From: Malachius bipustulatus | Lineage: Eukaryota > Arthropoda > Insecta > Coleoptera > Melyridae | Assembly: GCA_910589415.1 (NCBI GenBank) | Contig: OU342630.1 | Span: 89,090,186-89,154,185, forward strand | Direction: 5' to 3' | DNA: 64,000 nt | Part shown: piece by piece, positions 1 through 12,156 of the stretch | Layout: each line of letters begins with the position of its first letter | Numbering within the stretch: the stretch's first letter is position 1 | The notes under the pieces: generated by a model | What the model was told of the DNA's origin: nothing | What the model saw: only the letters and a program-made list of their open reading frames with translations | Databases searched by the model: none | Position numbers and translations under genes: made by a program

Positions 1-290
1 CAATCAAGTCACGCCAACAATGCACGCGGAATATCAAAAAATCTCAATACACCAATTTTCAAATTGAAACTTCAAATAATAAAGGTGCCATAGAGAAAAT
101 GAAAAATTGAAGTTTTTCGGGGTTTTCAAGATATTTTTTAAACAGCGCGAAGCGCGTCATCATAACAAAATAACGCATTTTTATTAAATTTATTCAACTG
201 CTCTGTAATCTGTACTTATCTCTTATCTTATGACGTTTACGAGATACCCATATAGTGAGCTCTTAAATAAGGAAAACCCTGTACGCTTAA
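1..290. mobile_element. right-hand part of a fold-back family A element, cut by the window edge
   Basis: The end near 240-285 (ACGAGATACCCATATAGTGAGCTC) is the inverted form of the family A terminus also seen at 7345, 42360 and 59958. Bases 5-170 match the reverse complement of 8100-8235, including the TTCAAATTGAAACTTCAAATAAT block. The left half lies outside the window. Confidence 0.5.
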
Positions 291-2248
291 TAACATGCTT
301 GTATCAATGTGAATTGTAGAAAATGACTACCTAGAAATTATTCGTTAATAAAATTATGTCTTCTATTCGATTGGCAAACAAAATTGTATTTGAGATGGCC
401 TTTTGCAAGATAAAACGCAAGTTGATTGACTGAATTGGATAATTGTTAAAGTGCCAACAAAAGTTTTTAATGTTAAGTATTTATTAAGTATTTCAGTATT
501 AAGATAAATCTACAATAAAAATGGATTCTCATCATCTAATTAGATTGCAAAATTCGCTGCCCCCCCTCTCCTAGGCGGAGGGGCTAGGTTGGTCCAGTTT
601 GGTATATTTAATAGATTTCTCCCTTCCAGAAAAACAACTTTTATTACCTAATTTTTTGTTACGACGCATGTTTTTGACTTATTTGAATGTCTTCAAATAA
701 AGTAAGCACCCTGTATGTATAGAGAATGAAAACTCAAGAGTAGGTTATTGATTTACAAAATACCTCTAACATAACAAAATCTCTAACCTTAATGCTATTA
801 ATTATTAATATAACTCTTTGCAGTTCATAAGAACGGTCTAATTCAAATACAAACAATCTTAAGAAAATTAACGCAGCATCTCAAAAAAGGTCTCTTTAAT
901 CAGGCCTAGCTGTCTCCATTCTAACGAGTATCTTAACCATCATAAGAGCGTATTAATAGCCATTATCTGCGAGTTCCATACACTATTTTTTCTACGACCC
1001 TTTTTTATTTCATAGAAAAGATTAAAAAATTATATATTTTAACAATGACCCGTGTACAATTGCGGATCATTGAGGTTAAGATAGGTTGCTATTTATTTTG
1101 TTTACGCATATTACCAAATTTTCTCTTCGTCGCTAAGGTTATTCTGCTGAGACATGTTTTAGTATCAAGTTTAAAGGGCACTACTCACTACTGCGTAATT
1201 TTTATTATGCGAAGTTCGAATTCCGAATTTTACGCTTCGATTTTGAGATTAATTAATAATATTAATAACTGACAGCCATTAATTACGATATTCTTTACCT
1301 GCGCAACGCGGGTCGCAGCGTTGCCGCTTTGAATACTATCACGGAGCTCTACGAATGATATAATACTTTATCTTCCCATCTTTTACACGATATACCTACT
1401 TATCAAATTAATTAAGGTAACATAAAATCTTGATAAATTTTCTTTGAATGTTACTTATGTTCTAAATTAAATAAACGTTTAGAATTTTTTTCAGAAATAC
1501 AGAACTTATAACACAAGGCAATTTTTGTCGTGAGTATGACAACTCTGTGACTTCGGTTGGCTTGCCGACCCGATTGTAAGCGAAAAGGAACCGATTCTAT
1601 TGCAAATGCTCCTCTGCCATTGGATAGCTTGACCAGTGCTTTAATGAAAATTTGTATCTTAATGAGACCCATTAAAGCACTGGTGATTCATATTTAATAT
1701 GCATATTAAAGGTTGGGAGTAGAAAATTAGTATATTAAGTAATAATTGTTCACGGGAGTATTGTTTTAATTATTATAAAATGTTATTCAGGAACACTGCA
1801 ACAATGCAATAAAATATTGATTTCCTTTTTATTTGTTCTTTCCGCGATATTTGTAGACGTTTACAATATAAGTGTAGAATTTAGAGTTAATATCTTTCTT
1901 TGTTTTACCTTCAAGACAAACTTTCATCCATTGGTCAATATAATTCTCTTGGTGCGCGTAAAAATAAATCGCTACCTATAAATTTGATAAAAAATACACT
2001 TCTATAAGAAAGAGATAAATCCAAACATCCAGACTTTTCCGAAGTAAACATAAAGCTGTTACAAGTTTAGTAATCTAAATTGATCAATAAAATAAAAGAG
2101 CTACACGACCAAATTTATTTTAACTTTGGTGCTGATAAAATTTGAATTGCTTGAAGAAATTCAATTTCTGTTTAGATCGTCCGCAAGTAAATCTGTTATT
2201 TATCAATTCGTATTTCAGAAAAAAGTTAGTACTTTAAACAAAGTTTTT
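291..2248. other. no gene seen
   Basis: AT-rich DNA. The only notable item is a short GC-rich inverted stretch (CCCCTCTCCTAGGCGGAGGGG) at about 562-582. Short frames here look random. Confidence 0.4.
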
Positions 2249-3914
2249 ACAGAGTGGTTGAAACAGTGCACAAAAATGCCTGAAAGTTCGGCATGTTCCC
2301 ATTTTACCTGACAGTTTTTTTTCTGGATTTAAAAAAAAGAGCGTGAAAATGGACCTCATATCTCAAAATGATTTTTGAATTTTCCGCCTATTTCGTCTAT
2401 TATCTTTAAAAATCTTCTTGTTGGCCTTGCAGTGATAACTTTTTAACCCATAAACTGATTTTAGAAATCTAAGGCTCATGTTTAATCTAAAACTCCAGAA
2501 AAGATGACGCCAGAATAATGATCCGTTCGAGACAAGAATTAAAAATGCGATTGTATTAAAGTAACCAAAATCTGAATAATACATGATTTTGAGGGCCATT
2601 CAGATGTGACTTACTTAAAAATAACCCTGCATTTAGAATATTTGTCTTGAGTCGATCATTATTCTCGCAACTTTTACTTTGTAGGTATCAATCCTTAAGT
2701 GTGAGTTACAAGTCAGGATGAATTTTGCCCTCAGGATTGAACTATTCACTTTAGGCTGTTCCTAAGTAACATTGAGGGGTGTAATGGCGGCTGTTTAAAA
2801 CTTTTTTTGTCGAAAAATTATTATTTTTATCAAAACTCAAACAACTGAACGTTACACAAAAATATGTTACATAAAATATGTTCAGTATAAATTATTCTAT
2901 AGCTTTGCTTCTTGCTCCTTATGACTTTTTTGATAAATCCAACAGTTCATGAGAAGAATGCTTTTCAATATGGCCGTTTCTTGTTGAAAGTCCGCAAGAC
3001 TGTAGAGGGCACCCTGAAACATTCGACAAAGTTCTTAAGTATTACACAGTGGTGGCTCGTTGATATCTGAAAACATGACGGTGTTATATGACCGGATTTG
3101 GGGGATCCGTCAGGTGGACAACCGAGGGTGATGCGGAGGGTACAGAGTATCATCTATCGAAAGGGGTCTCCCCCCGGAGAAGCTTTGAAAAATAAGACTC
3201 TTAAATACGAAAATATCGTATTCTTTGAGCATTTAATTTTTTTATACCTATCGTATTTTTTGCCAAGAAATAAAGAATTTAATTTTAGATCGTTCCTCAT
3301 ATATTTTTATGTGTATTTTTATTTTATTAAAACATTTTTTTGTTTTTTGTGACAGATTTTTCTCCCAAACCATCGATTTTATCGCTAAAATCATAATAAA
3401 CAAAGTTGTAGCTAAGTTTACACATTTTCTCTATTAGATATTTTCTCTAGCCTTCCTAGTTTTTGATTTATAGCAAGTAAATCAGATTAGAAGCAGTTTT
3501 TGTGTGTTTTCCTTTTTGGTTTTTGTTTTTTTTTCATAGATCTAGTTTGACCTCCCCCCTCTAAATTGTTTAAGATTATCGCACAGAAATAACAGGTATC
3601 AGCACATGTAGAAACTTTATCATGACTTCCAACTCCTGATTTTTTTATATGGATATTAATACCTAATTAACTGGAGTGTTAGCCTAAACATAAGCTCTAG
3701 ATTGAGAAAATTGGTTTAAGAGTTGAAAAGTTATCACTATAAGACCAAAAAGTCTATTTTTGAGATAATTAAAGAACCTAAGTGGAAAAAAACCGTTTTG
3801 AGATATCGTCCTATCGTCACCCTCTTTGTGTTGAAATCCAACAATTTTTTTTTTGTAAAATGGAAGCATGCCGAAATTTCAGGAATTTCGCACTGTTTTA
3901 TTTAGCACCCTTGT
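2249..3914. mobile_element. fold-back element with about 230-bp inverted arms
   Basis: 2255-2490 matches the reverse complement of 3680-3910. Shared blocks include AAACAGTGC, TTCGGCATG.TTCCATTTTAC, ATATCTCAAAA and AGTGATAACTTTT. The outer ends resemble AG(A/G)GTG. The 1.2-kb centre shows no gene; a CCCCCGGAGAAG stretch near 3171 is the only GC-rich point. It is likely a non-autonomous DNA transposon or a decayed pair of insertions. Confidence 0.6.
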
Positions 3915-4448
3915 AAAGTACTAAATTTTTGCTAAAATACGGCCGATAAATAAAAGGTTGAACTAGCGAACCTTCTAAAAAGTAATTGAACTGCTGTAAG
4001 TTATAATTCATATTTTATCAGCATCAAGTTAGAGTAAATTTGGTTGTGTAACGTTTATTTTGTTGATTCATAACTGGTGATCTACCCTTGGAAAACGGGA
4101 TATGATATCTAAGAAAACGTCTATCCCGTGTGTAAACCGTCCTTACCCCATCATAGTTCAAATAATGTTCGTCTTTAGAAGTGCATTCCTATACGTATAA
4201 CAGAAATTCCAAACTCTGGGGTAAAGGATCATATTGCTGATGTAATGTTGCTTAATTACATAGTTTGTTCCGAGATTACACAATTTCGTAAATTAAAGGA
4301 TTATTTCGTCTACAAATAATATTAAATGTAGACTTTTTAGCATAAGTTGCTATGTTAGAATAGGATTTTATTATTCTTCAACGAACGGAGATTGGAGTCG
4401 TCCAAGTAAATAATAATAGCCATGCCTCGCTAAAATGTTCTGTATTAT

Positions 4449-6403
4449 ACACGGTATTTCAAAACATGTGTCGAAAGAGAGGTGCGATTCCTTGCCTCGT
4501 TCTAAGAAAAACAGTCCCTATTAACATGGGTCTACAACGTACCCTTTAGCAGAATGTCAAAAAATTATTTTCATTCAGTTTATTTGACAATACCTCAGGA
4601 ACCATTTAAAAAACAAAACTAATTTTTTTGCATACATCCTAACGTTACTTTTAGCTACCTTGAGGATTAATTCAGTTTCCATCCATATGCAAGTGGCGGA
4701 GATTTTAGGGTTGCGCTCGGTATTTTAGCCTCTAGTTTCTACGGCATTTTCAAAACAAACTTTCCGCCGCCAAAGCTTTCTACACAAAAAATGTACCTAC
4801 TCTTCGCCAAAAGCTCTAACTTGAACTGTTTTCGAGAAAAACGGCATTTTATGATGAGTGTCGTGAAAAAAGTAGCAAAACTATTTTTTTATTGACAGAA
4901 ATGCGGTTTCTGGTATTTATATCAGATAAAATAATTTCTGATAGTTACAAAAAGGTCTTATTATCGTTAATACCTAATTCTTAGTATTTTGTTCGCATTA
5001 GTGAGAGAAAAATGAATAATTTCATTGATAGAGATATGTACGATATTTATTTTTTATTTATTGCTTTGTCGATGGAAACAGCAGAGTCTAACACTACTAA
5101 ATGATAAAACCTTTATCCGTATTCACGAAGGTCTATATGAAACCGGAAGTCCTCATGAAAGGGTTACCTACTGGAAATGGGCAACTTCGCCTGATTCCTT
5201 CTGAAAACAGAAGAATCTGTTCTTCAAGAAATCGAAGACGATTCTGCAACAAGCACTACTAGGAAAATAGCAAACAAACCTAAACCTCAGTCACGTCACA
5301 TTGTGGAGGATATTAAAAAGTCAGATATTATATCCTTATCACACATAGCGAGGACAAGTGCTTTTACCAGGGGATTCCTTACTTCCTTGCATAAGTTTTA
5401 TTTACGGACGAAGCAATTTTCTCGCGATGAAACTGTGAATTACCAAAATAATCATCTATGGGTCGACGAAAATCCACATACGGAGGGAAGGCCATCATCG
5501 ATATTTTCCGTTAATGTTTGGGCTTTTGTTCCAGGAGATCAATTAATAGGGCCACACTGTTTACCGTTAAGGCTAAATGGTCAATCTTATTGTCATTTTC
5601 TTGAAGAAGAGCTGACAGGACTTTTGAAAGGCATTCCAATTCAATTACAAAATGAAACTGAACAGGTCGAGGAAGCCCACACATTGGTCTCCTCGGTCTC
5701 CAAGTATACATTTTTTTTGTGGGGTAACTTAAAACGTTTAGTTTATTCTGCTCTAGTCACTAATTTTGAAGAACTGAGAAATCACATCACTGCATTCTGC
5801 ATATCAATCCGCAACACTCCGGTCATTTTCGTACGGGTATACGTCAGTCACTAAGACGTAGGTAGGTTGGAAGCCTGCATTACCCTATTGGAGGATGCCA
5901 TTTTCAAAAATTGTTATGATTTTTGTTGTTTCTATGTTATTTGTCTTGTTGATTATAATAATAATAATTAATTTACTTTTTTTAAGTTTTTCATCATGAA
6001 AGTTCACGTTAAACCTTTTGACGAAGCAAACCTTTTTATTTGAAAAACTTTGGCGGCTTAAAATTTGTTTTGAAAATGACAATTTTCCCAGTATCGTATA
6101 GAAATTAGAGGCCAAAAAAGCACGCGCACCCTAAAAGCTCCACCACTGGCATATGGAGAGAAATTGAAATAGCCATCAAAGAGTAGCTAAATTTAATTTT
6201 GAGATGTATGGAAAAATGGTGTTTTGTATTTCAAGTGATTCCCGAGATATTGTCAAAAAAACAAAAAAAAATATTGACACCCTATATATCGAAAACGGTA
6301 CGTTGTGGACCCATGTTACGAATAATAGGAACTTTTTTTTAGAACGAGGCAGGAATCACACTTTTAATTCATCGACACTTGTTTTGAAACGCCATGTATT
6401 TTA
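4449..6403 (+). mobile_element. mariner-type (DUF4817) DNA transposon with about 370-bp terminal inverted repeats
   Basis: The sequence from about 4449 to 4830 reappears as an imperfect reverse complement from about 6403 back to 6000. The termini share TTTCAAAACA followed by GTGTCG, then a GATTCC...GCCTCGTTCTAA block and a shared ACAACGTACC block. The inverted repeat continues inward for nearly 400 bases (for example GCCTCTA and TTTTCAAAACAAA blocks). A broken transposase sits between the arms. Both outer ends abut TA, as expected for the Tc1/mariner superfamily. The arms are far longer than the roughly 30-bp repeats of classical mariners. Confidence 0.75.
5104..5925 (+). pseudogene. DUF4817 / IS630-Tc1-mariner transposase, decayed
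   Basis: Pieces in shifting frames align with the DUF4817-type transposases common in arthropods. From 5104, TFIRIHEGLYETGS is the end of the helix-turn-helix region. From about 5210, EESVLQEIEDDSATSTTRKI is the second DNA-binding region. NHLWVDENPH, INVWA-like VNVWAFVPGDQLIGP and RLNGQSYCHFLEEEL belong to the catalytic core, FFLWGNLKRLVYSA follows, and the C-terminus is RLEACITLLEDAIF at about 5864-5910. The first catalytic Asp region is recognisable (FSRDE). The HDGAPAH block and the PRSPDLNPLD block with the remaining catalytic aspartates are deleted, so it is inactive. The longest open run is 5303-5854. Confidence 0.75.
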
Positions 6404-6465
6404 GTGTTCCATGAAGCCCGAGTCTTTTTATGTAATAAATTGTAAAGCCAGCTCCGGATTTACAT

Positions 6466-6664
6466 AAAAACGCCGAGTATTTCCTCCTCAGCTACATTTT
6501 CACGATGGCGTCCACGTCCTTCATACTTTGATACGACACTCCTTGTTAAGTCGCAGAGAAACAGCAACAACTAAAAGTTCTTGAATTTGGTGCTTCCCTA
6601 ATTGGAAAACCTTGCCCGTATAGACACGTGCAGCGAGGTTCGCATTTCCTTGACATTCACAATA
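6466..6664 (-). pseudogene. second DUF4817 transposase fragment (N-terminal HTH)
   Basis: On the minus strand the frame reads ECQGNANLAARVYTGK, matching the start of the DUF4817 helix-turn-helix domain, where a GN.xEAxRxY pattern is usual. After a frameshift it continues RGRHRENVAEEEILGVF, which corresponds to the linker before the second DNA-binding motif. It lies just outside the right end of the 4449-6403 transposon and in the opposite orientation, so it is a separate copy. Nothing of the catalytic domain follows. Confidence 0.5.
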
Positions 6665-7318
6665 ATTATTATTATTATAAGAAGCATGTCGTGTTAAATT
6701 GAACAATAATTATCAAAAAAAAATGACGTAAAGCAGAATATTGTACCAAACAGTAAAATAAACTGACATCCGTTCTAGGAGAATTTTATTTAAAACAAAA
6801 AACAAAGTTCAATTCTTTCAGATTTTCGTTTCTTCATGAGTCATTGAAAAAAATGCAATGATTTTACTAGTTTAATTTTAGATAACTTTTCTCAATTTTC
6901 TGGGGATTTTTAAATGAAAATATTTATCAAGAAGCTGTTATAAATCAAAAAGAGTAGTTATATTAATGCTGCTGTTATATTCTTAGACAAAAACATGCGG
7001 CGGAGAGTTCGTGCTTCAATGATCAATTTTGTGAGACTGTGCCTTGAAGTGGGAGGTGAACGTTTGAACAACTTTTATGAGTTTACTGAAAAAAAATTAT
7101 GTACCTAATTGTAATTATTCGGTATTAATAAATGTTTAGCATCATGCGTTGAATTTTTCTCATTTTCGACTAATTCGATAACGAAAGAAAGAAAGAAAAA
7201 AATTTTCGTCTTTTGATTTCTATTTTTTCTTTATATGTACCTATATATATTTTTTTATGAAATATATTTAAAGTTATTAGGTTAATACATTTCTAAAAAC
7301 GCCTTGAAATTTTATAAT

Positions 7319-8240
7319 GTACAGGGTGTAATTTTTTTTTGACATCACTATGGGTATATCGTAAACGCTAAGCTAAGTAATTATTGATAAATAGTTGATT
7401 TAATTGGACAAAAAATTTGCGCTATTTTGTGGCCATCATGAATCCTTAATGACATGGAAGAGATTAGACTAAAAGCTGGCGGCCGTGAGGTGCTATGCTA
7501 TGATCGTACCTCCGGCTAGAATTTTGTGAGGTGGTTCTCTATTAACTTTTTGGAGGTCATAGACCAAGTGTGTTATTCGTCAAACGGCTATGTCACTGCT
7601 AAAGGGGTGTCAGACGCCTTCAAATCTGTAAAAAAAATTTTGCACCTCGTCGTCTGATGTCTTAACGCCGTGTGATGTTTTAACGTCAGATGGAGGCGAC
7701 AAAAAAAAATATAAAAAACATTGAAGATTTGAGGGCGTCTGATTCCTTTTTAGCAGTGACCTAGCCGTTTGACGAATTACACACTCCATCTATGACCTTC
7801 AAATAGGTAATACGTAAATTTTTATAGTCGGAGGAACGAATATTTTTTGAAAAATTTGTTTTTCGAGTTTGGTCTTCTGTTTTCAAAGAGAAATTATTGA
7901 AACAGTTTGAAAAAGCTTTGGATGACCTCATGCTGCTTTTGAAACAGAGTAAAAGTAAGTCGTAAATATATTTTTTGAGTTCAATCCTCGCGGATGACAC
8001 CTCTTGAAAGTTCCGTCAACCACCTATCAAAATTCCAACCGGAGGTACGATCATAGCACCTCGCGCCCGCCAGTCTAATATACAAACATGTGATCTTTCC
8101 TGAAACATCCTGAAAAAAACTGAAAAACTAATTTTTCATTTTCTCAAAAACTCCTTCATTATTTGAAGTTTCAATTTGGAAGTTGGGTTATTGACATTGC
8201 TTGACATTTTGCATTTATTGTTGTCACTTGATTGCCTTAG
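7319..8240. mobile_element. family A fold-back element, interrupted by another fold-back
   Basis: Starts ACAGGGTGTAATTTTTT and has the family core CACTATGGGTATATCGTAAA. Sequence homologous to the window-start copy resumes at about 8090-8235 after a 620-bp insertion (7466-8085). The right terminus is not found, so the copy is probably truncated. Confidence 0.5.
7466..8085. mobile_element. nested fold-back element
   Basis: The ends are inverted copies: TTAGACT..AGCTGGCGGCC.TGAGGTGCTATG at the left against the reverse complement of ATAGCACCTCGCGCCCGCCAGTCTAA at the right. Inside, GATCGTACCTCCGG and AGCCGTTTGACGAATTACAC also pair. It interrupts the family A element around it. No transposase frame is visible. 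Confidence 0.65.
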
Positions 8241-8318
8241 GTTTTAATTTTGTTACAAAAAGGATTTATCTACACCGTGTCTCTTGAATTTCCGGATATA
8301 GGGAATTCCCATTTAAAT

Positions 8319-8862
8319 CTTGGCTCCCCTAATTATTTTACAGTAAAATGTCAAATGTAAAACTTCTTAAGGAAAAAAGCTGCTTCTTATGCTACAATTG
8401 TATTTTCATTTGGTTAATTCCTTTTAGAGAAAATTAGGAAATACTTAATGGTTTTTCGTAGTTTTTCAAGGTTGCTTTGCTTTTGACAGATAGTTTGATA
8501 ACTAACCGAGTACAAATCTCTGATATAAGTGAATTGCCAGAGTAATACCAATCAATAAATTTTACTTTTTCTTCAATGGTGTAATAATTCATTTTTATAA
8601 ACAAGAATTTCTTTGAAAAGTAATACTTTGCCACTTTAAGTTTTAATAATGAATGAATCACTTTTGAACAATCAGTTATTGACAATAATTAATAATTTTT
8701 AGCATTATCTGTCAAAAGCAAAGCAACCTTGAAAAACTACGAAAAACCATTAAGTTTTTCCTGACTTCCGCGAAAACGGATGAACCAAATGAAAATGAAA
8801 TTGTAGCATAAGAAGCAGCTTTTTTTCCTCAAGAAGTTTTACTGTAAAATAATTAGAGCCAA
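8319..8862. mobile_element. fold-back MITE carrying a remnant of a transposase HTH
   Basis: Arms 8319-8491 and 8708-8862 are inverted copies (for example TTTTGACAGA / TCTGTCAAAA, and the GCTGCTTCTTATGCTACAA block). In the centre the minus strand encodes MNYYTIEEKVKFIDWYYSGN at 8592-8533, resembling the start of a DUF4817-type helix-turn-helix. Sequence beyond it returns to the arm. The HTH match is short and could be fortuitous. Confidence 0.6.
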
Positions 8863-8869
8863 TATTTAC

Positions 8870-10990
8870 AATAGTTTATTTTAACATCGGAATTATTTGT
8901 GTATTTGAAAAAAATTGAGATTCCCTAAAACTGCTAAGATTTCAAAAATGTTAACGATTATTGTTCATTGAGTGTTTTTGAAGTACGAGTATTATGACAG
9001 GCTTTTACCTAACCATTAATCAAATTCAAATTTTCATGCTTTATCAGTAAAATCGAAGAGAATTAAAGGAAAAAAGAAAATTGTATCCGATGTATTGATT
9101 TCGGAACACATTTTTCTTTTAACAAAAAAACAAATAGGTAGGTAGGTACATTACTCCTACGCAAGAAAACGTTAAACTTACATGGTTGAACGTGGTTTCC
9201 ATGTAGGTACTTACATCCTAATTAAAATTTAATTCTGGGTTATGGCTTCAAGAGGCAACTAACTCTCGCGTTTTAGCTCGGATATTAAAAATTCATTCTA
9301 GGATTAACTACAAGGAACCGCGTTGACATTTAGCTAAATTATTATGTATGTAGTAAGAATCAAAGATTCAAAATGGCGCGCAGACGTTTCAATTTGACGT
9401 ACTTGTATGCGTACTTACGACACGCACTTGTTTATCAATCAATAAGAGCAAATATTAGGACTAAATCGTTGCCTATACTCGAATAAATTACATCTCAATT
9501 CACTGCATTAAAAATCCAGAGTTTCAGAGTCTTTGTTTCAGGAATTTTTCATATATCTTAGCAAAATTAACAATAACGGGCATTGACTGAGAGGTTTTTT
9601 ATTACCAGAGTTAGATACGGAGTATGGTCATAAATGCGTTTTTCATGTCGATGTCGATGGCATATTTCTATTGTATTATGATTTATTTATTGTATGTATA
9701 GATATTATGAATTTGATTAAAAAAATTCACTCAACTACGTACAAAAGTTAACTTATTGATCTATGCCTATTTTTTTTTAATATATATTATAATAATTTCA
9801 ATTAGATAAGCTTGATACATTATATAAAAGGATAATTCTGTCATTTTATACAAGGTACTAAAAATATAACAAATAATAGTATAGTAGTATTAGTAGTATA
9901 TAATAATTAGTAGTAGTATAATAGTATAGTAACCGTCGCAGAAAAAGTGTGAGCTAAAATTGAGCTTTTCTCTTGTGTATAATATAATTTTTTTTCTGTG
10001 AGAAGAAAACCCCGGAGCTAGAAGATCGAAAAACGTAATTAGATAACTGCAAATAATGTCTGAACGTTGATCTACGTTGAATTTAAATTTTCAAACTGGT
10101 CGACTTTTGTAATAATCATAACGTTTCCTGGTAACGAAACGCTTAAATGCGATAAATGTCATAATAATGATTTAATTAAAATTGATGAAAGCTTTGGAAA
10201 GATTCTTGTGTGTTTTCGAGGAGTGAATTCAATAATGTGGATGATTATGAAAATTCCATTAATAATTTTCATTATGACATTAAAGGGAATGAATATGCAA
10301 CTTTCTCCTTCCTGTTCAATGTAGATTTGATGATAATTATGTAAGTATTAATAGTAGCTATACATAAGCGGCCATATTGGGGAAAAAACTTACTCATTGT
10401 TTTTCTCTGCTAACTTGATTTTTACCCCGATGAAAAGCAGTTCATATAAAATAAGACTTTTTATACTTGCCAAAGGGGATAAAATACCATACTTTTACTT
10501 ATTGATGATAAATACAACACTAATGTTTTCTTTATCATCAATAAGTATGCAGAGATTCTACAAAGTAGGGGTTGAAAACATAAATAAAAATTAAATGTCA
10601 TACTTTTAGCCCGTCGCAGAAAAAAAGATAAGTAAATACTCAGTTTTTCACACTTTACAACGTCTCTAGTAATTGATTCTATTTTGCAAACGAATGGGAT
10701 AATTTGCATCTCCAAGGATAGAGCTATATATAATGTTTGTATAATTTTATATCAGAACGTTTTAATGACACTATAAATGTTTAATTTACTTCTGCGTCCA
10801 TTAACTTGTGTACAAGTAAGCAATTATCTACAGAATCGTTTATATTACGATTTGTTTATTTTTATCAATACACACGATCTTTTACATTTGGCTTGTAAGC
10901 TGTATCTAGTGAAGTTCAATTTTCTTCAAAACGACTGAATAATGTGCACAAATCAAGGTATTCATTAAGTGGCCGGTAAAAAATAAGGAA
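8870..10990. other. no gene seen; microsatellite and hairpin DNA
   Basis: Apart from the TAGTA tract at 9880-9932, the two CCGTCGCAGAAAAA direct repeats (9933 and 10611) and the hairpin at 10497, nothing is recognised. Confidence 0.4.
10497..10546. repeat. 16-bp hairpin
   Basis: ACTTATTGATGATAAA at 10497-10512 is exactly inverted at 10531-10546 with an 18-base loop. It lies between two direct copies of CCGTCGCAGAAAAA at 9933 and 10611, and may be part of an unrecognised element. Confidence 0.5.
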
Positions 10991-10994
10991 AGTA

Positions 10995-11165
10995 AAATTA
11001 TTATAAACCTCGTCAGATTTAAAATCATAACTGATTCAGGGCTGTTTTCCCGTGGTCCCTGAAGATTTGCTGCAAGCGTTTCGTCTACAACTGCGGTAGA
11101 CATCAACAGCGGATACGTTTGTGTCAAAACAATGCTTCCACTAGCTGTGCCCTGATAACTGACTG
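10995..11165 (-). repeat. Penelope-like terminal repeat, minus orientation, with hammerhead-like motif
   Basis: Read on the minus strand this contains a hammerhead-shaped motif (CTGTTGA, a GTCTAC/GTAGAC stem, then GAAAC) at 11076-11110. It is followed by AGCAAATCTTCAGGGACCAC and AACAGCCCTGAATCA. The same series occurs on the plus strand at 11700-11850 and near 14315-14470. PLEs are known to carry such terminal (pLTR) sequences in direct or inverted order around the coding part. Confidence 0.6.
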
Positions 11166-11169
11166 TAAT

Positions 11170-11580
11170 TTGAAGCCATGGCCTCAAACTACGCCGCCAA
11201 CAAACTGTTTTGTTGGTAACATGACATCTTTTTCATTTGGAAAGATAGAGAAAAGGCTCTGGAAAAATTTCTTCACCATGTCACCAAACCCCCTCATTCA
11301 ATTCATAACGAAAACAGAAAATGAAAACCTAACACTCCAGAAGAGCTCTCTCACCTAGATCATGCTCTGCAGGTGAATTTGTACACCGCTCTAGAAATCA
11401 GGAGAGTGATACGACCCAAAACCCAACATCCTTCGACACCCAGCGAACAACCACGAAGAATTTTAGGAGCTGCATTTCTCCTTTACCTCAAAAACGTCGT
11501 CGATCGGATCGGTCTAGAAGCGCCACGGCGTCAAAGCCTACTCCCGACTCCGCAATCTCTAATCTGTAACATCACCTGAG
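11170..11580 (+). pseudogene. Penelope-like element reverse transcriptase relic
   Basis: From about 11190 the shifted frames read TTPPTNCFVGN, then DIFFIWKDREKALEKFLHHV, then IQFITKTENENLTL. This matches the PLE reverse-transcriptase segment around the catalytic DD box (cysteine-tryptophan, DDxFxIW, FL..LN, I.FT.E.E). Only one of the two aspartates is readable. The frame open from 11373 has LEIRRVIRP and AAFLLYLKNVVDRIG, the thumb region that precedes the GIY-YIG nuclease in PLEs. The endonuclease is missing, so the copy is internally deleted and dead. Confidence 0.65.
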
Positions 11581-11594
11581 GTTGCTGCGGTGTG

Positions 11595-11850
11595 AATCGC
11601 TGGTGGAGGGGGATGAGGCCACCGAACCATCGACCTATAAATAGGACTAGTCTTCCAGCTATCCGTTATCAGTGAATAAGAGGAGTGCGTTCTCAACCGC
11701 TAATGATGTCTAACGCAGTTGTAGACGAAACGTTCGGAGCAAATCTCCATAGCTCAGGGCAAAGCAGCCAGGAATCAACTACGATTTCAGTTGAAGCCAG
11801 TCGTCAAAGCCTACATACTTCAACTTGTGAGACTTTTCATAAATAAAAAA
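11595..11850 (+). repeat. Penelope-like terminal repeat, plus orientation, with hammerhead-like motif
   Basis: Following the PLE reverse-transcriptase relic, this has CCTATAAATAGGAC (a TATA-like promoter box) near 11632. A hammerhead-like core (CTAATGA, GTCTA/TAGAC stem, GAAAC) lies at 11700-11732, and GCAAATCTCCAT follows. The end GTCAAAGCCTACATACTTCA resembles PLE 3' termini. A diverged copy lies on the minus strand at 46137-46345. Confidence 0.62.
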
Positions 11851-12156
11851 AAGTATACCTAATAATGGCCAGGTTGTTTATAAGAGATCACAGCAATAGG
11901 TATAAAATGATGGCTATTATTAACGAGGAGTGACGAGGACGAAAGTGTTGGAGCCTCCAATAAGTGTATTAGTCTAGCCATTCTCCGCGAGAAGGAGACG
12001 CTATTTTCTATAGGATTTTATGGGAAAATCATCACACAGCGCTAAAAATATTATATTATTGAATAACACACCACCTTCGTCACCACCAACGTCACGTCCG
12101 ACTAATTATTATGCTTATTGGTTTTGGCAAGGCGTTCGGTATGGTTAGCTCCTTAA

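Noticed and set aside
10906..11187. 93-codon minus-strand frame overlapping the Penelope relic
   Set aside because: It runs through a terminal repeat with a hammerhead-like motif, so it is non-coding structure rather than a protein.
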